From Flavobacterium sp. (GTDB lineage Bacteria; Bacteroidota; Bacteroidia; Flavobacteriales; Flavobacteriaceae), in the NCBI GenBank assembly GCA_018883065.1, contig VEQT01000002.1:31423-95422 (forward strand): a stretch of DNA of 64,000 nucleotides, in the 5' to 3' direction. Shown here one piece after another: positions 1-9,815 of this stretch (the stretch's first letter is position 1; every line of letters begins with the position of its first letter). The notes under the pieces are model-generated. The model ran no database searches, was not told the origin of the DNA, and saw only the letters and a program-made list of their open reading frames with translations. Position numbers and translations under genes: made by a program.

Positions 1-286
1 AGGATAAATCTCCTTCACGTAATTTTATAATATAGACCCCTGGAGTTAAGTTGGCAATTGAAATTTCTTTGGAAGAGGCCACCACTTGAAATACTTTTTT
101 CCCCAACACATCAAATATTACAACTTCTTTGTCAAGAGTTGATTTTGAAGTCAAGTATAATTTGCCATTACTTACGGGATTGGGATAAAATCCGGGTAAT
201 TCTTGTTGTGATTTGATTTCTTGTCCTTGAACAGAGCAAAAAAACAAAGAACAAAAAATGGCTATGTAGTTTTTATACTGAAGCAT
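1..286 (-). CDS. Secreted protein with T9SS type A C-terminal sorting domain (C-terminus beyond window)
   Basis: Minus-strand translation from ATG at 286: MLQYKNYIAIFCSLFFCSVQGQEIKSQQELPGFYPNPVSNGKLYLTS...GVYIIKLREGD; signal peptide and YPNPVSNGKLYL motif. Not in ORF track (truncated by window edge). Confidence 0.75.
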   Translation of the reverse strand, partial: MLQYKNYIAIFCSLFFCSVQGQEIKSQQELPGFYPNPVSNGKLYLTSKSTLDKEVVIFDVLGKKVFQVVASSKEISIANLTPGVYIIKLREGDLS

Positions 287-422
287 TTTGGTTAAATCTA
301 TGGCGCAAATATAGGTATATAATTTAGGTTCAATAGTTTTTGCAGCTTTTTTTAACGATAGGTTGAACTACTTCTTGACCGTTTTATGTTTCAATGTTAA
401 GAAATTGTAAACAAAAAGTTTT

Positions 423-451
423 GTTATTGTAAAATAAAATATATATTTGGT
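423..451 (+). promoter_or_regulatory. Bacteroidetes-type promoter (TTG-N18-TATATTTG)
   Basis: TTG at 423-425, TATATTTG at 444-451, 30 bp upstream of ATG 481. Confidence 0.55.
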
Positions 452-480
452 ATCGAATTATTAACCCAAATACCTATATC

Positions 481-828
481 ATGAAAAAATTACTCTTTAT
501 AGCTTTGTTAGTTTCGTCTCTAACTTATGCACAAAACAGCGCGCCAGAATTAGAAATAATTGGTAACCAAGTTAAAGCAACCTACTATTTTGAGAACGGA
601 GCCGTTCAACAAGTGGGTCATTTTCTTGATGGGAAACTAGAAGGTAAATGGATTTCGTATGACCAAAATGGCAATGTGCTGTCGATTGCAGAGTACAAAA
701 ATGGAGCCAAAACAGGTAAATGGAAAGTATATTCGCATACCCTACCCGTTAAAGAAATTGACTACGTGTCCAATCAAATTGTTTCGATTACAGAATCTAC
801 TTCAACGGCCTTGGCATCAAAAAATTAA
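481..828 (+). CDS. Secreted MORN-repeat (YwqK-like) protein
   Basis: Signal peptide MKKLLFIALLVSSLTYAQ; repeats FENGAVQQVGHFLDGKLEGKW / YDQNGNVLSIAEYKNGAKTGKW. Confidence 0.75.
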   Translation: MKKLLFIALLVSSLTYAQNSAPELEIIGNQVKATYYFENGAVQQVGHFLDGKLEGKWISYDQNGNVLSIAEYKNGAKTGKWKVYSHTLPVKEIDYVSNQIVSITESTSTALASKN

Positions 829-842
829 TGAAATATAAAAGC

Positions 843-870
843 AAAAAACCACCCAAAGGGTGGTTTTTTT
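843..870 (+). terminator. Rho-independent terminator
   Basis: aaaaaccaccc-aaa-gggtggttttttt hairpin and T-tract just after CDS 481..828. Confidence 0.8.
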
Positions 871-953
871 ATGCGTATACGCAAAGGTTACTTAGCAATC
901 AAAAGTATACCAAAAACGAATTAAGATCCTGGTTTTTGATGGATAACAGTGAA

Positions 954-2138
954 TTAATTTAATAGATTTATTCCTTCTACGATTGTCCAAGCACCCGGTG
1001 TGATTGATGCCCCGGTTGCTGTATTGCTTAAAGTAAAGTCAGCAGGATTGAATACAACTTGTAGACTAGCTGAACCAGCATAAGGAGTTGTTCCGTCATT
1101 TATCGTAACATTTGATAATTTGATTTTACGACCTTCAACTTGCCCTGTATTGGTTGCGGCATCTTGAATTCTAACAGCAGTTGCTCCAGCAGTAGTGTAG
1201 CCTGAAATTACAATGTTCGAGAAATCACCATTTCCTTGTTTTTTAAATTGAATCGCATCATATTCTGCCGCAGATGTTCCACCTTCCGTTACAGTTCCTG
1301 CTGCTCTTTTAAGTGTAATATTGGATATAACAGGCCAAAAGTCATTATTTACACTTTTGGTTTCTATTTCCATACCAAAGTTTCCTGTGCCAACTTGTGA
1401 AGCATACCAATTGCTGTTTAACTGGCCTCTCCAACCGTCTTGCCAATCAAAAGAATCGTCAGAGTTTCCATAAGAGATTAGATTTGAAGCGCTTACTGTT
1501 CCGCCATAAAATTCGAAACCATCGTCTGCTCCTTTGTAGGACACTAAATTCTCGAGTACGGTTCCTGACCCAACTGAATAGAAAGAAAACCCATTCATTT
1601 CACTGGTGCCATCTGTAATTTTTTTACCTGCATACTCTACACGAACATAGCGTAAAGTACCACCATTGTGAGTTGGATTAGATCCGCCGTAAGTATAGGC
1701 TGTCCCTGTAATAGAACTTGTAAGTCCGTCTTCTGAAGTAGCGCTAGCAACAGAATTTGCCCCTACAATCGGCGCGTCACCATAAATAATGATGCCTCCC
1801 CATGAGCCGGGTATTTTAGTTAAATGGGTACAAACAATTGGCTCAGCAGCAGTTCCTATCATGATTAATTTTCCACCATTTTCTACTACTAATGCATCTA
1901 CCCCGTCGGTTACATCAGCTGTAATTACGGAACCTGCATCAATGGTTAATGTTACTCCCGACTTAACACGAACAGTTCCTTTTAAGGTGTAATTACCCTT
2001 TACAAAAGAACTATTTGCACTAAAATCACCAGAAATTTCTCCAGTAGGAATTGGGGCGTTATTTGCATTTTCATCATCAGATGTACAAGAGACAAATAAA
2101 CTCGAACAAGCAGCTAAGCAAAATAATAATTTTTTCAT
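954..2138 (-). CDS. Outer-surface lipoprotein, right-handed beta-helix-like
   Basis: Lipobox LFVSCTSDD, repeated G/S/T-rich beta-helix-like sequence; same strand and directly downstream of TonB receptor. Confidence 0.65.
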   Translation of the reverse strand: MKKLLFCLAACSSLFVSCTSDDENANNAPIPTGEISGDFSANSSFVKGNYTLKGTVRVKSGVTLTIDAGSVITADVTDGVDALVVENGGKLIMIGTAAEPIVCTHLTKIPGSWGGIIIYGDAPIVGANSVASATSEDGLTSSITGTAYTYGGSNPTHNGGTLRYVRVEYAGKKITDGTSEMNGFSFYSVGSGTVLENLVSYKGADDGFEFYGGTVSASNLISYGNSDDSFDWQDGWRGQLNSNWYASQVGTGNFGMEIETKSVNNDFWPVISNITLKRAAGTVTEGGTSAAEYDAIQFKKQGNGDFSNIVISGYTTAGATAVRIQDAATNTGQVEGRKIKLSNVTINDGTTPYAGSASLQVVFNPADFTLSNTATGASITPGAWTIVEGINLLN

Positions 2139-2314
2139 TTTTTTAGATTTAAATGTTTACTGCGAAGGTATTTTCGATAGGAATAGGTAGAGTTAGTTAA
2201 ACATTACCTTATAATTATTAAATTTTAAATGGAATGTAAACTAGAAGTTAACAGGTTTTGCGAAGGTTAATTTTATGTGCGCAGTTGCTTAATTTGGGCA
2301 ATAGCTTGTTATGA

Positions 2315-5098
2315 TTAAAACGAATAATTTACACCCAATGAAAACCCGGTACCTCTTTTGAATTCACGAACCGTTAAATCATTTTCAGTAATTTCTTGAG
2401 AACTTGCCGTCCCTAATTCTCTTTTGAAAGAAGGATTTAGTATATTGTCTATCGCTAATTTAACCTCTATATTTTTAGATAACTTGCTGGACCAGATAAA
2501 ATCTAATTTTTGAAATGGGTTTTCATAAATGTGATCTATGCCTGCTGTACCTACCGCAAAGATGCGTTCTCCCGATACACCATAAACCAACGAGATAGAA
2601 TTTTTCATCTCTTCTTTAAATTTAAAATCATATTTCAAATCAGAATTAATTAACCAATTCGATGCGCCTTGAAGGGCCCTTTTTTTGCTGTTTTCCAATG
2701 GGTTTTTAACTAAATCTACTTCTACATCAGTTTTCATAACAGAGGTGTTAAAGCCCCATGAGAAATTTGACAAGGCTGCACTTATTTTGGTCAATGGCAT
2801 CAAAATTTCTAATTCAGCCCCAAATAGCAAAGCGCTTTTTGAGTTAGCATAGGTAATTATTTGGCCACCGCTACTTGCTGTTGGAATGAAGATTCGTTCT
2901 ATTGGATTGGAAATTTTTTTCCCAAACAATCCAACCACGAATAACTGATTTGTCTTTGGAAATAATTCATATTTCAAGTCAACATTAATATTGTCGCTGT
3001 TTATTATTTTTGGATTACCAATTTCTACCGTTCCATCCGGATTTACAAAGTTCACCGGAAGAATCTCAATTGATGTGGGTCGTGTAATTGTTTTGGATGC
3101 AGCAAATCGAACATTACTCTTTTCAGTCAAGGTGTATTTTACGTTCACCGCAGGAAGTAAATCCGTTTTGTTAAGGTTTAATTTTCTGTATTTGGCATCA
3201 AAGGCATCCCCAGTTTGGCGGTATTTAATTTGTCGAATGGAACTTTCAAATCTTACACCTCCATTAATATCCCATTTTTCACCCATCGAAAAGAAAATAT
3301 TAGCATAGGTAGAATTCACATTTTGATACAATTTAGAACGCCAATCACCAGTAGATTCCTCTGTAAATTTCACTAATCCATTGTTTACATCATTGCTAAT
3401 GGCCTCGTTAATTGAATTAATTGAGGTTGTAAAAGGCGTAGCCAACAAAGGCCTACCAAACACAAATCGATAGGACGAAACCTCCTCGTTACTCAAGCCG
3501 TTGTATCCTATTGTTATTTTGGTGTCTTTTCCGTTTTCTTTTTCTTTTAGCTTTAAAGCATATTCAACCATTCCCGAAAAGAATCGATCACCTGCTACAT
3601 CAAAATATTGTCGAATTAAATTATCTGCTCCGTAGGTAGTTATGATCTCTGTTTCGTTTATTTTTTCTCCGGTAATTACTTTTCTGTCAGGTAATCCAAA
3701 TGCTGTTTTTACAAACGAAAATCCTCCTTTTAGTGCATGTTTTCCACTTGGGGTAAGTTTGTAATTGGCTACCAATTGATTATTCCAGTATTTTGATTCT
3801 TCAAATTGGTTCAACCGAATTAAAATATTGGGATTGGTGTTTAAACTGTTTTTGTAACCCAATTGGTCTTGAATGACACTTGAAGTAGCACGTAAAACAA
3901 ATGAATTATAGGCCAAGTCAAAACGTTCAGATTTATATTTTACACCAACTAAACCCGAAAGAGAAGTCGTGTAGTTGTATTTAGACACCTTGAAATTGTT
4001 GTCATAGTTTCCTTGACCTTGGTTAAATGTTCGATCAACACCTTCTAAAACTTGGTATTTATTTTCGGCATTAAACGAAAAAATATAACTAATACTTCTA
4101 TTTTTCTCTAAGTTAAATTTTTCTGTATGCAGAAATCCAATACCAGAATTAAACGGACTAGTTGTGTTATTTACATTCCATGAATTGTTTTTATTTGACT
4201 CTTGGTATTGAACCGGTGTTAGTATTTTGCCGCCGGGTACATTACCAAACACGGCTGGCAATTCACGATCGTTGCCCAAAAGCCCTAAGTACCCTTGTGT
4301 AGTATTCGCGTTTTCAGATAGTAGAAAATCACGACCATTGTTGTTGGTTGTATACCCCAAACTAGTGCTAATTTTGGTTATGCTAGATCTAGCCTGCGAG
4401 GTTTCTATATTTATGGTTGCACCTGCAAAATCCCCGGGTATATTTGGATTAAAGGTTTTATATACATTTAACACACCTACAATATCGGTAGGAAATAAGT
4501 CAAGAGGTATAATTTTTTTAAACGGACTATTTGATGGTGCTTGTAGATCATTGATTAACAAATTGTTGTATCTTTCTTCCAATCCACGCACAAACAATCC
4601 ACGTGATTCAACTTTTGAAATGCCAGTAATTTTGGTTAGACCTTCTTGCACATTGCTCACTCCTTTTCTAGTCATTTCTTGTGCGCCAATACTCTGCTTA
4701 ATTTCTACCGCATTTTTTTGCTCCAACAAGAGTGCGGTTTCTTTTTCTCGGTTGGCAGCTTTTTTAATTACTACATCTTGCAATTGATAGCTACCTGATC
4801 CTAGCGCTTTGTTGATAGTAAGTGTCTCGCCACTTTTAATTGTTATTTTTTCTTCACTATTTTCATAGCCAACAAAACTAAATTGTACTGTGTAGGTTCC
4901 GGGGTTTAGACTCAATTTGTAGGTTCCTTTTTCATCGGTGGTTACTCCAGTAGTCGATCCTTTTATCAACACATTCGCAAAGGGAAGCGGTAGATTGTTT
5001 TGGTCTTTATCTGTTAATGTTCCGCTAAGTGTTCCTTTGTTTTGTGCAAATGATAAAAAGCTTATCAAAAAAAAGGGAAAGATTAATTTACATTTCAT
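2315..5098 (-). CDS. TonB-dependent receptor with N-terminal carboxypeptidase-like regulatory domain
   Basis: Signal peptide; GTLSGTLTDKDQNNLPLPFANVLIKGSTTGVTTDEKGTYKL CarboxypepD_reg-like domain; plug and barrel; C-terminal FSLGVNYSF. Confidence 0.93.
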   Translation of the reverse strand: MKCKLIFPFFLISFLSFAQNKGTLSGTLTDKDQNNLPLPFANVLIKGSTTGVTTDEKGTYKLSLNPGTYTVQFSFVGYENSEEKITIKSGETLTINKALGSGSYQLQDVVIKKAANREKETALLLEQKNAVEIKQSIGAQEMTRKGVSNVQEGLTKITGISKVESRGLFVRGLEERYNNLLINDLQAPSNSPFKKIIPLDLFPTDIVGVLNVYKTFNPNIPGDFAGATINIETSQARSSITKISTSLGYTTNNNGRDFLLSENANTTQGYLGLLGNDRELPAVFGNVPGGKILTPVQYQESNKNNSWNVNNTTSPFNSGIGFLHTEKFNLEKNRSISYIFSFNAENKYQVLEGVDRTFNQGQGNYDNNFKVSKYNYTTSLSGLVGVKYKSERFDLAYNSFVLRATSSVIQDQLGYKNSLNTNPNILIRLNQFEESKYWNNQLVANYKLTPSGKHALKGGFSFVKTAFGLPDRKVITGEKINETEIITTYGADNLIRQYFDVAGDRFFSGMVEYALKLKEKENGKDTKITIGYNGLSNEEVSSYRFVFGRPLLATPFTTSINSINEAISNDVNNGLVKFTEESTGDWRSKLYQNVNSTYANIFFSMGEKWDINGGVRFESSIRQIKYRQTGDAFDAKYRKLNLNKTDLLPAVNVKYTLTEKSNVRFAASKTITRPTSIEILPVNFVNPDGTVEIGNPKIINSDNINVDLKYELFPKTNQLFVVGLFGKKISNPIERIFIPTASSGGQIITYANSKSALLFGAELEILMPLTKISAALSNFSWGFNTSVMKTDVEVDLVKNPLENSKKRALQGASNWLINSDLKYDFKFKEEMKNSISLVYGVSGERIFAVGTAGIDHIYENPFQKLDFIWSSKLSKNIEVKLAIDNILNPSFKRELGTASSQEITENDLTVREFKRGTGFSLGVNYSF

Positions 5099-5300
5099 TG
5101 TAGTGTACTTAATAAATTTTTTGCAAAGGAACTACCGAACTGTTAAGCTATTGTTAAGTGACTATTACCATATTATGCATTTAATGTGAACAAATCATTA
5201 CTACGTTAAATTACCTGAATGCAATGATATGCCATAGTGATTAATCTATATATTTACCATCGATTAAATACGAATACCTTTTAAAAGTATTTTTAAACGC

Positions 5301-5987
5301 ATGAAAAAGAAAGACATCAAAATATTATTGGTAGATGATGAACCGGATATCTTGGAAATTGTAGGATACAATTTAAGCCAAGAAGGCTACAAAATTAGCA
5401 CCGCTTCCAATGGGAAAGAAGCAGTTGAAATGGCCAAAAAAGAATTGCCACATTTAATTATTTTAGACGTCATGATGCCCGAAATGGATGGGATTGAGTC
5501 CTGTGAGTTGATTCGAAAACTACCTAAGATGGAACAAGTAATCATTGCATTTCTTACCGCCCGCAGTGAAGATTACTCCCAAGTAGCCGGATTTGATGCC
5601 GGAGCCGATGACTACATCACAAAACCAATTAAACCCAAAGTTTTGGTTAGTAAAGTAAAAGCCTTGTTGCGTCGCTTGAAGGCTACAGAATCAATAAATA
5701 GCCAAACTTTACATGTTGGTCCAATTGAAATCAATAGAGAAGAATACAAAATTATTCACAATCAATTGGAGATTGTACTTCCAAGAAAAGAGTTTGAACT
5801 GTTTTATTTACTAGCTTCGAAGCCCGGTAAAGTGTTTAATAGAGAAGAAATTTTAGAGCGTGTGTGGGGAAATGAAGTGGTCGTTGGCGGTAGAACAATT
5901 GACGTACATATCCGAAAACTGCGCGAAAAAATTGGTGAAGATTATTTCAAAACACTTAAAGGAGTAGGATATAAGTTTGAGATCTAG
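5301..5987 (+). CDS. OmpR/PhoB-family response regulator
   Basis: Receiver ILLVDDEPDILEIVGYNL...LILDVMMPEMDG...KP and winged-helix GRTIDVHIRKLREKIG...GVGYKFEI. Confidence 0.95.
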   Translation: MKKKDIKILLVDDEPDILEIVGYNLSQEGYKISTASNGKEAVEMAKKELPHLIILDVMMPEMDGIESCELIRKLPKMEQVIIAFLTARSEDYSQVAGFDAGADDYITKPIKPKVLVSKVKALLRRLKATESINSQTLHVGPIEINREEYKIIHNQLEIVLPRKEFELFYLLASKPGKVFNREEILERVWGNEVVVGGRTIDVHIRKLREKIGEDYFKTLKGVGYKFEI

Positions 5988-7025
5988 GTGATTCGATTAA
6001 CAAAAACATACAAATTTGCAGTAATCACTGCACTTTACATCAGTTTTATTTGTACCCTATTGGGCATAATTTTTTTTAAATTATTGCCTGTAACTTGGTA
6101 TGGATACGTGGGGTTTTTCGCTTCTATTTTTTTGGCATCAACTTTTATTATTCAATACCGTGTTGAGCGATTTATTTACCAACGCGTTAAAAAAATCTAC
6201 GACGACGTTTCTTTACTTGATTCCACTTCCTTCAGTAATGTTTCTGTAACAACCGACATGGATACCCTTACCCGTGAGGTAAAGAAATTTGCTACCAATA
6301 AAAAACTCGAAATCGAGATGCTCAAAGTACGAGAAGAATACCGTAGAGAGTTTTTAGGAAATGTATCTCACGAACTTAAAACGCCTTTGTTTACAGTTCA
6401 AGGCTATTTATCAACGGTATTAGAGGGAGGCATCAAAGACAAAACCATTCGTCAAAATTATCTAGCGCGTGCTGAGAAAGGAGTTGAACGCCTCATTCGT
6501 ATTGTAGAGGATTTGGACATGATTACAAAGCTAGAAGTTGGAAATCTTCAATTAAATACCACAAAATTTGATATAGTGCCACTCATTCAAGAGGTCTTTG
6601 ATTTGTTAGAAATGAAAGCCTCCAAAAAAGACATCATCTTGATGTTTGACATGAAGTACAGTAAGCCTTATTATGTGAATGCCGACAAAGAAAAAATCGA
6701 ACAAGTTTTGATTAATTTGATTGTAAACTCAATAAAGTACGGCAAAGAAAAAGGTACTACCGAAGTGAGTATCGAACAACTCACCAAAAATTTATTATTG
6801 GTGCGTGTAAAAGATGACGGCGAAGGCATTGCGCCTCAACATTTGCCGCGTTTGTTTGAGCGCTTTTTTAGAGTTGACAAATCGGGCTCGCGAGATGCTG
6901 GCGGATCCGGTTTAGGCTTGTCGATTGTAAAACACATTATCGAGGCCCACGAACAAAAAATCTATGTTGAAAGTGAACCAGGCCAAGGTGCCGAATTTTC
7001 ATTCACGATCAAAAAGGCACAATAA
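5988..7025 (+). CDS. Sensor histidine kinase (PhoR-like), GTG start
   Basis: Two N-terminal TM segments, H-box FLGNVSHELKTPLFTVQGYL, N/G boxes NLIVNSIKYG, GGSGLGLSIVKHI; abuts the response regulator. Confidence 0.93.
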   Translation: MIRLTKTYKFAVITALYISFICTLLGIIFFKLLPVTWYGYVGFFASIFLASTFIIQYRVERFIYQRVKKIYDDVSLLDSTSFSNVSVTTDMDTLTREVKKFATNKKLEIEMLKVREEYRREFLGNVSHELKTPLFTVQGYLSTVLEGGIKDKTIRQNYLARAEKGVERLIRIVEDLDMITKLEVGNLQLNTTKFDIVPLIQEVFDLLEMKASKKDIILMFDMKYSKPYYVNADKEKIEQVLINLIVNSIKYGKEKGTTEVSIEQLTKNLLLVRVKDDGEGIAPQHLPRLFERFFRVDKSGSRDAGGSGLGLSIVKHIIEAHEQKIYVESEPGQGAEFSFTIKKAQ

Positions 7026-8102
7026 ATTTTTCCAATTCTCTGTTTTTTCACTCGAAAAAGGCGTCTTGTATAAATCCACCTCAAGTAAATGCTCTAGTTT
7101 AAATTGGCTTTGTTTAGCAAATGGAAAAACCCCAGCTTTTTTTAAACGTTTAGCCAAATATTCTTGTTCAAATTGACCTGGTGTAGGAATAAAAAATGCT
7201 TTTTTATTCAGGGCAACCAAATCCATTACCGAACTGTAGCCTGATCTACAGAGCACGAGTGCACTTTCTTGCATGGCTTTCTCAATTTGAGAAGAGGTCA
7301 TGAAATTGAAATAAGTGTGGGAGTCCAAGTGAAATTTTTTTTGCTCGGCTTCAATTTTACCACTCACAAAAAGCAGGTTTCCTGTAAAGCTATTCAACAT
7401 CTCTCGCAACTGAATTTCAATCTTTCCTCTATGTGGCTCAGGTCCTGAAAGCAAGACAAATAAGTCATATTTTTTAGGCAACTCTTTTTTGGTAAATCGA
7501 CTTAAAGGTCCAATGTACTTATAGTTTGGCTCTGGGTTTTTAAGGTGTCCCATTTTTCCAGACAAATTGAGTTCGTCCGCAAAGTCAGGGATCCATACTT
7601 CATCAAATTTTTGAATAAAGTTTTGATGCAACGAAGACGAAAACCAAGTAGTCGAACCAGTCAGTACCCGCAATTGGTGCGTTATAAATACCGAAGGCAC
7701 TTTTTTAGAGCGCGCACCCAAGCGGTTGTCGGAGATAATCCCACACAAATTGTATTTGTTAACCCAACTCTTGATTATTTTTTTTTCAGCCAAAAGCGCC
7801 TCTAGTATTTTGGGCAATTGTTGCATCATTTTCCATCTAAATTTTGAAGCGTCTTCGGGGTATTCAATTTGGTACGAAGGCAAGTCCAAACAAAGCAAAT
7901 TGGGAAATTCTTTTTTCAACAAGTCCAATGCTTCGCCGTCAGAGGCAATAATTGGCGTATAGTGGTTTTCTTGTAATGCACGAATAATGGGAATGCATCG
8001 CGTGGCGTGGCCTAATCCCCAATTTAATGGGGCAACTAATACGGCGTTTGGATATGATTTTGGTGTCAAAAATGAAAAAGTTAAAGCGGGTAAAAGCGGC
8101 AA
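6999..8102 (-). CDS. Glycosyltransferase (MurG/UDP-GlcNAc transferase-like fold)
   Basis: VAPLNWGLGHATRCIPIIRAL, C-terminal ALVLCRSGYSSVMDLVALNKKAFFIPTPGQFEQEYLA. Confidence 0.8.
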   Translation of the reverse strand: MPLLPALTFSFLTPKSYPNAVLVAPLNWGLGHATRCIPIIRALQENHYTPIIASDGEALDLLKKEFPNLLCLDLPSYQIEYPEDASKFRWKMMQQLPKILEALLAEKKIIKSWVNKYNLCGIISDNRLGARSKKVPSVFITHQLRVLTGSTTWFSSSLHQNFIQKFDEVWIPDFADELNLSGKMGHLKNPEPNYKYIGPLSRFTKKELPKKYDLFVLLSGPEPHRGKIEIQLREMLNSFTGNLLFVSGKIEAEQKKFHLDSHTYFNFMTSSQIEKAMQESALVLCRSGYSSVMDLVALNKKAFFIPTPGQFEQEYLAKRLKKAGVFPFAKQSQFKLEHLLEVDLYKTPFSSEKTENWKNLLCLFDRE

Positions 8103-8162
8103 TTTAATTACAATAATCGTCAGTAATATTTCCTTAGTTTTGCCAAAACATTAAATTATATC

Positions 8163-8834
8163 GTGGGAAGTAAAAATAAGTTAAAAAGATTTAAAGAAAA
8201 CGAAAACTTTAGCAATGTGTTTCAGCCTACCCGAGAAGAGGTGGTTGCCGATGCCTTTCCGTATAAAGGCCGCTGGTCCGATTTTTTTAAGAACAACAAC
8301 CCAATTGTGTTGGAATTAGGCTGTGGAAAAGGCGAATACAGTGTGGGCTTGGCCGAGCGGTATCCCAATAAAAACTTCATCGGTATCGACATAAAAGGTG
8401 CTCGATTTTGGCGAGGTGCAAAGACTGCAGTAGAAAGTGGCATGCACAATGTAGCCTTTGTGCGCACCCAAATCGAATTGATTGATCACTTGTTTAATGG
8501 CGGAGAAGTAGCCGAAATTTGGATTACCTTTCCTGATCCGCAAATCAAATACAAGCGCACCAAACACCGCATGACCAATTCGGTTTTTTTGCAGTTGTAT
8601 AAAAAAATCTTGCAGCCCGCTGGTGTTGTACACCTTAAAACAGACAGCGAATTTATGCATGGATACACCCTTGGGTTATTGCACGGCGAAGGACACGAAG
8701 TAGAGTATGCCAACCATAATATATATAAAAATGAAGGTAGTCCGGCCGAAGTTACGTCGATTCAAACTTTCTATGAAAAACAATATTTGGAAATAAACAA
8801 AGCAATTACGTATATTCGTTTCAAAATCAAATAG
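8163..8834 (+). CDS. trmB: tRNA (guanosine(46)-N7)-methyltransferase
   Basis: LELGCGKGEYSVGLAERYPNKNFIGIDIKGARFW, ITFPDPQIKYKRTKHRM; GTG start. Confidence 0.95.
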   Translation: MGSKNKLKRFKENENFSNVFQPTREEVVADAFPYKGRWSDFFKNNNPIVLELGCGKGEYSVGLAERYPNKNFIGIDIKGARFWRGAKTAVESGMHNVAFVRTQIELIDHLFNGGEVAEIWITFPDPQIKYKRTKHRMTNSVFLQLYKKILQPAGVVHLKTDSEFMHGYTLGLLHGEGHEVEYANHNIYKNEGSPAEVTSIQTFYEKQYLEINKAITYIRFKIK

Positions 8835-9470
8835 ATGACTGTGTTTTTTTCGTTTATCGCAGGCTATTTAGCAGCATTTGTGGGGATTTTTCCGCCAGGT
8901 TTAATCAACATGACCGCCGCCAAAATTAGTTTGGAGGACGGAAAATCACGCGCAATGGGCTTTGTTTCTGGCGCATTGGTAATAATCGCTGTACAAGCAT
9001 TTATCTCGGTGTACGGTGCAAGATACATAGACAGCCACCATGAAATTGATTTGATTTTGCGTGAAATCGGCTTAGTGATTTTTACCCTAGCCAGTATCTA
9101 TTTTTTCTTTTTGGCAAAAAAGCCCCAACTTGTCTCTCAAAATGCCTTAGTCAAAAAAACGAGCCGCTCTGCTTTTTTATTGGGCTTGTTTATTTCGGCC
9201 ATCAATTTATTCCCTATTCCGTATTATGTCATCGTAAGTATAGCCTTGGCTTCCTATAGGTTGTTTGGTTTTCAAACAGCCGAGATTTATGGTTTGGTAC
9301 TGGGTATTTTATTGGGATCCTTAACAGTATTTTACGCCTATGTAGTAGTATTTAATCGGTTGCGATCCAAAACCGATTACTTGATCCGCAATATGAATGT
9401 CATTATGGGCAGTATTACTTCAGTAGTTTCTTTACTCACCTTATATCAAGTGGTAAAATATTATTGCTAA
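8835..9470 (+). CDS. LysE-family transporter-like membrane protein
   Basis: Multi-TM, AAFVGIFPPGLINMTAAKISLEDGKSRAMGFVSGA; abuts trmB stop. Confidence 0.8.
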   Translation: MTVFFSFIAGYLAAFVGIFPPGLINMTAAKISLEDGKSRAMGFVSGALVIIAVQAFISVYGARYIDSHHEIDLILREIGLVIFTLASIYFFFLAKKPQLVSQNALVKKTSRSAFLLGLFISAINLFPIPYYVIVSIALASYRLFGFQTAEIYGLVLGILLGSLTVFYAYVVVFNRLRSKTDYLIRNMNVIMGSITSVVSLLTLYQVVKYYC

Positions 9471-9815
9471 ATGAAGCACGATTCATCCCTTCCCGAACTT
9501 TCATTTTTTGAACGCGTATACCAAGTTGCTCGTCAAATACCGCTTGGGAAAGTAACCTCTTACGGCGCCATTGCTAAAGCCATTGGATCAGCTCAATCGG
9601 CACGCATGGTTGGTTATGCCATGAACGCCTCACATGCTTTGCCAGATGTGCCTGCTCATCGCGTGGTCAATAGAAACGGATTGCTCACGGGTAAGCATCA
9701 TTTTCAAGGAACTTCACTCATGCAACAATTGCTCGAAAACGAAGGAATTACCGTGGTAAACAATCAAATTGTAGCCTTCGAAAAGCATTTTTGGCAGCCG
9801 GAAATACAGCGCTAA
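9471..9815 (+). CDS. MGMT-family alkyltransferase-like (ATL) protein
   Basis: FFERVYQVARQIPLGKVTSYGAIAKAIGSAQSARMVGYAM; PCHR motif replaced by PAHR. Confidence 0.88.
   Translation: MKHDSSLPELSFFERVYQVARQIPLGKVTSYGAIAKAIGSAQSARMVGYAMNASHALPDVPAHRVVNRNGLLTGKHHFQGTSLMQQLLENEGITVVNNQIVAFEKHFWQPEIQR

Noticed and set aside
481-828. YwqK-type 'toxin-antitoxin antitoxin'
   Set aside because: MORN-like repeats and a signal peptide; no toxin partner next to it, so not a TA system.
2991-4787. Plus-strand ORFs inside the TonB receptor, and other short ORFs antisense to dnaE and T9SS genes
   Set aside because: Overlap strong coding regions on the other strand, with no recognisable domains or start signals.
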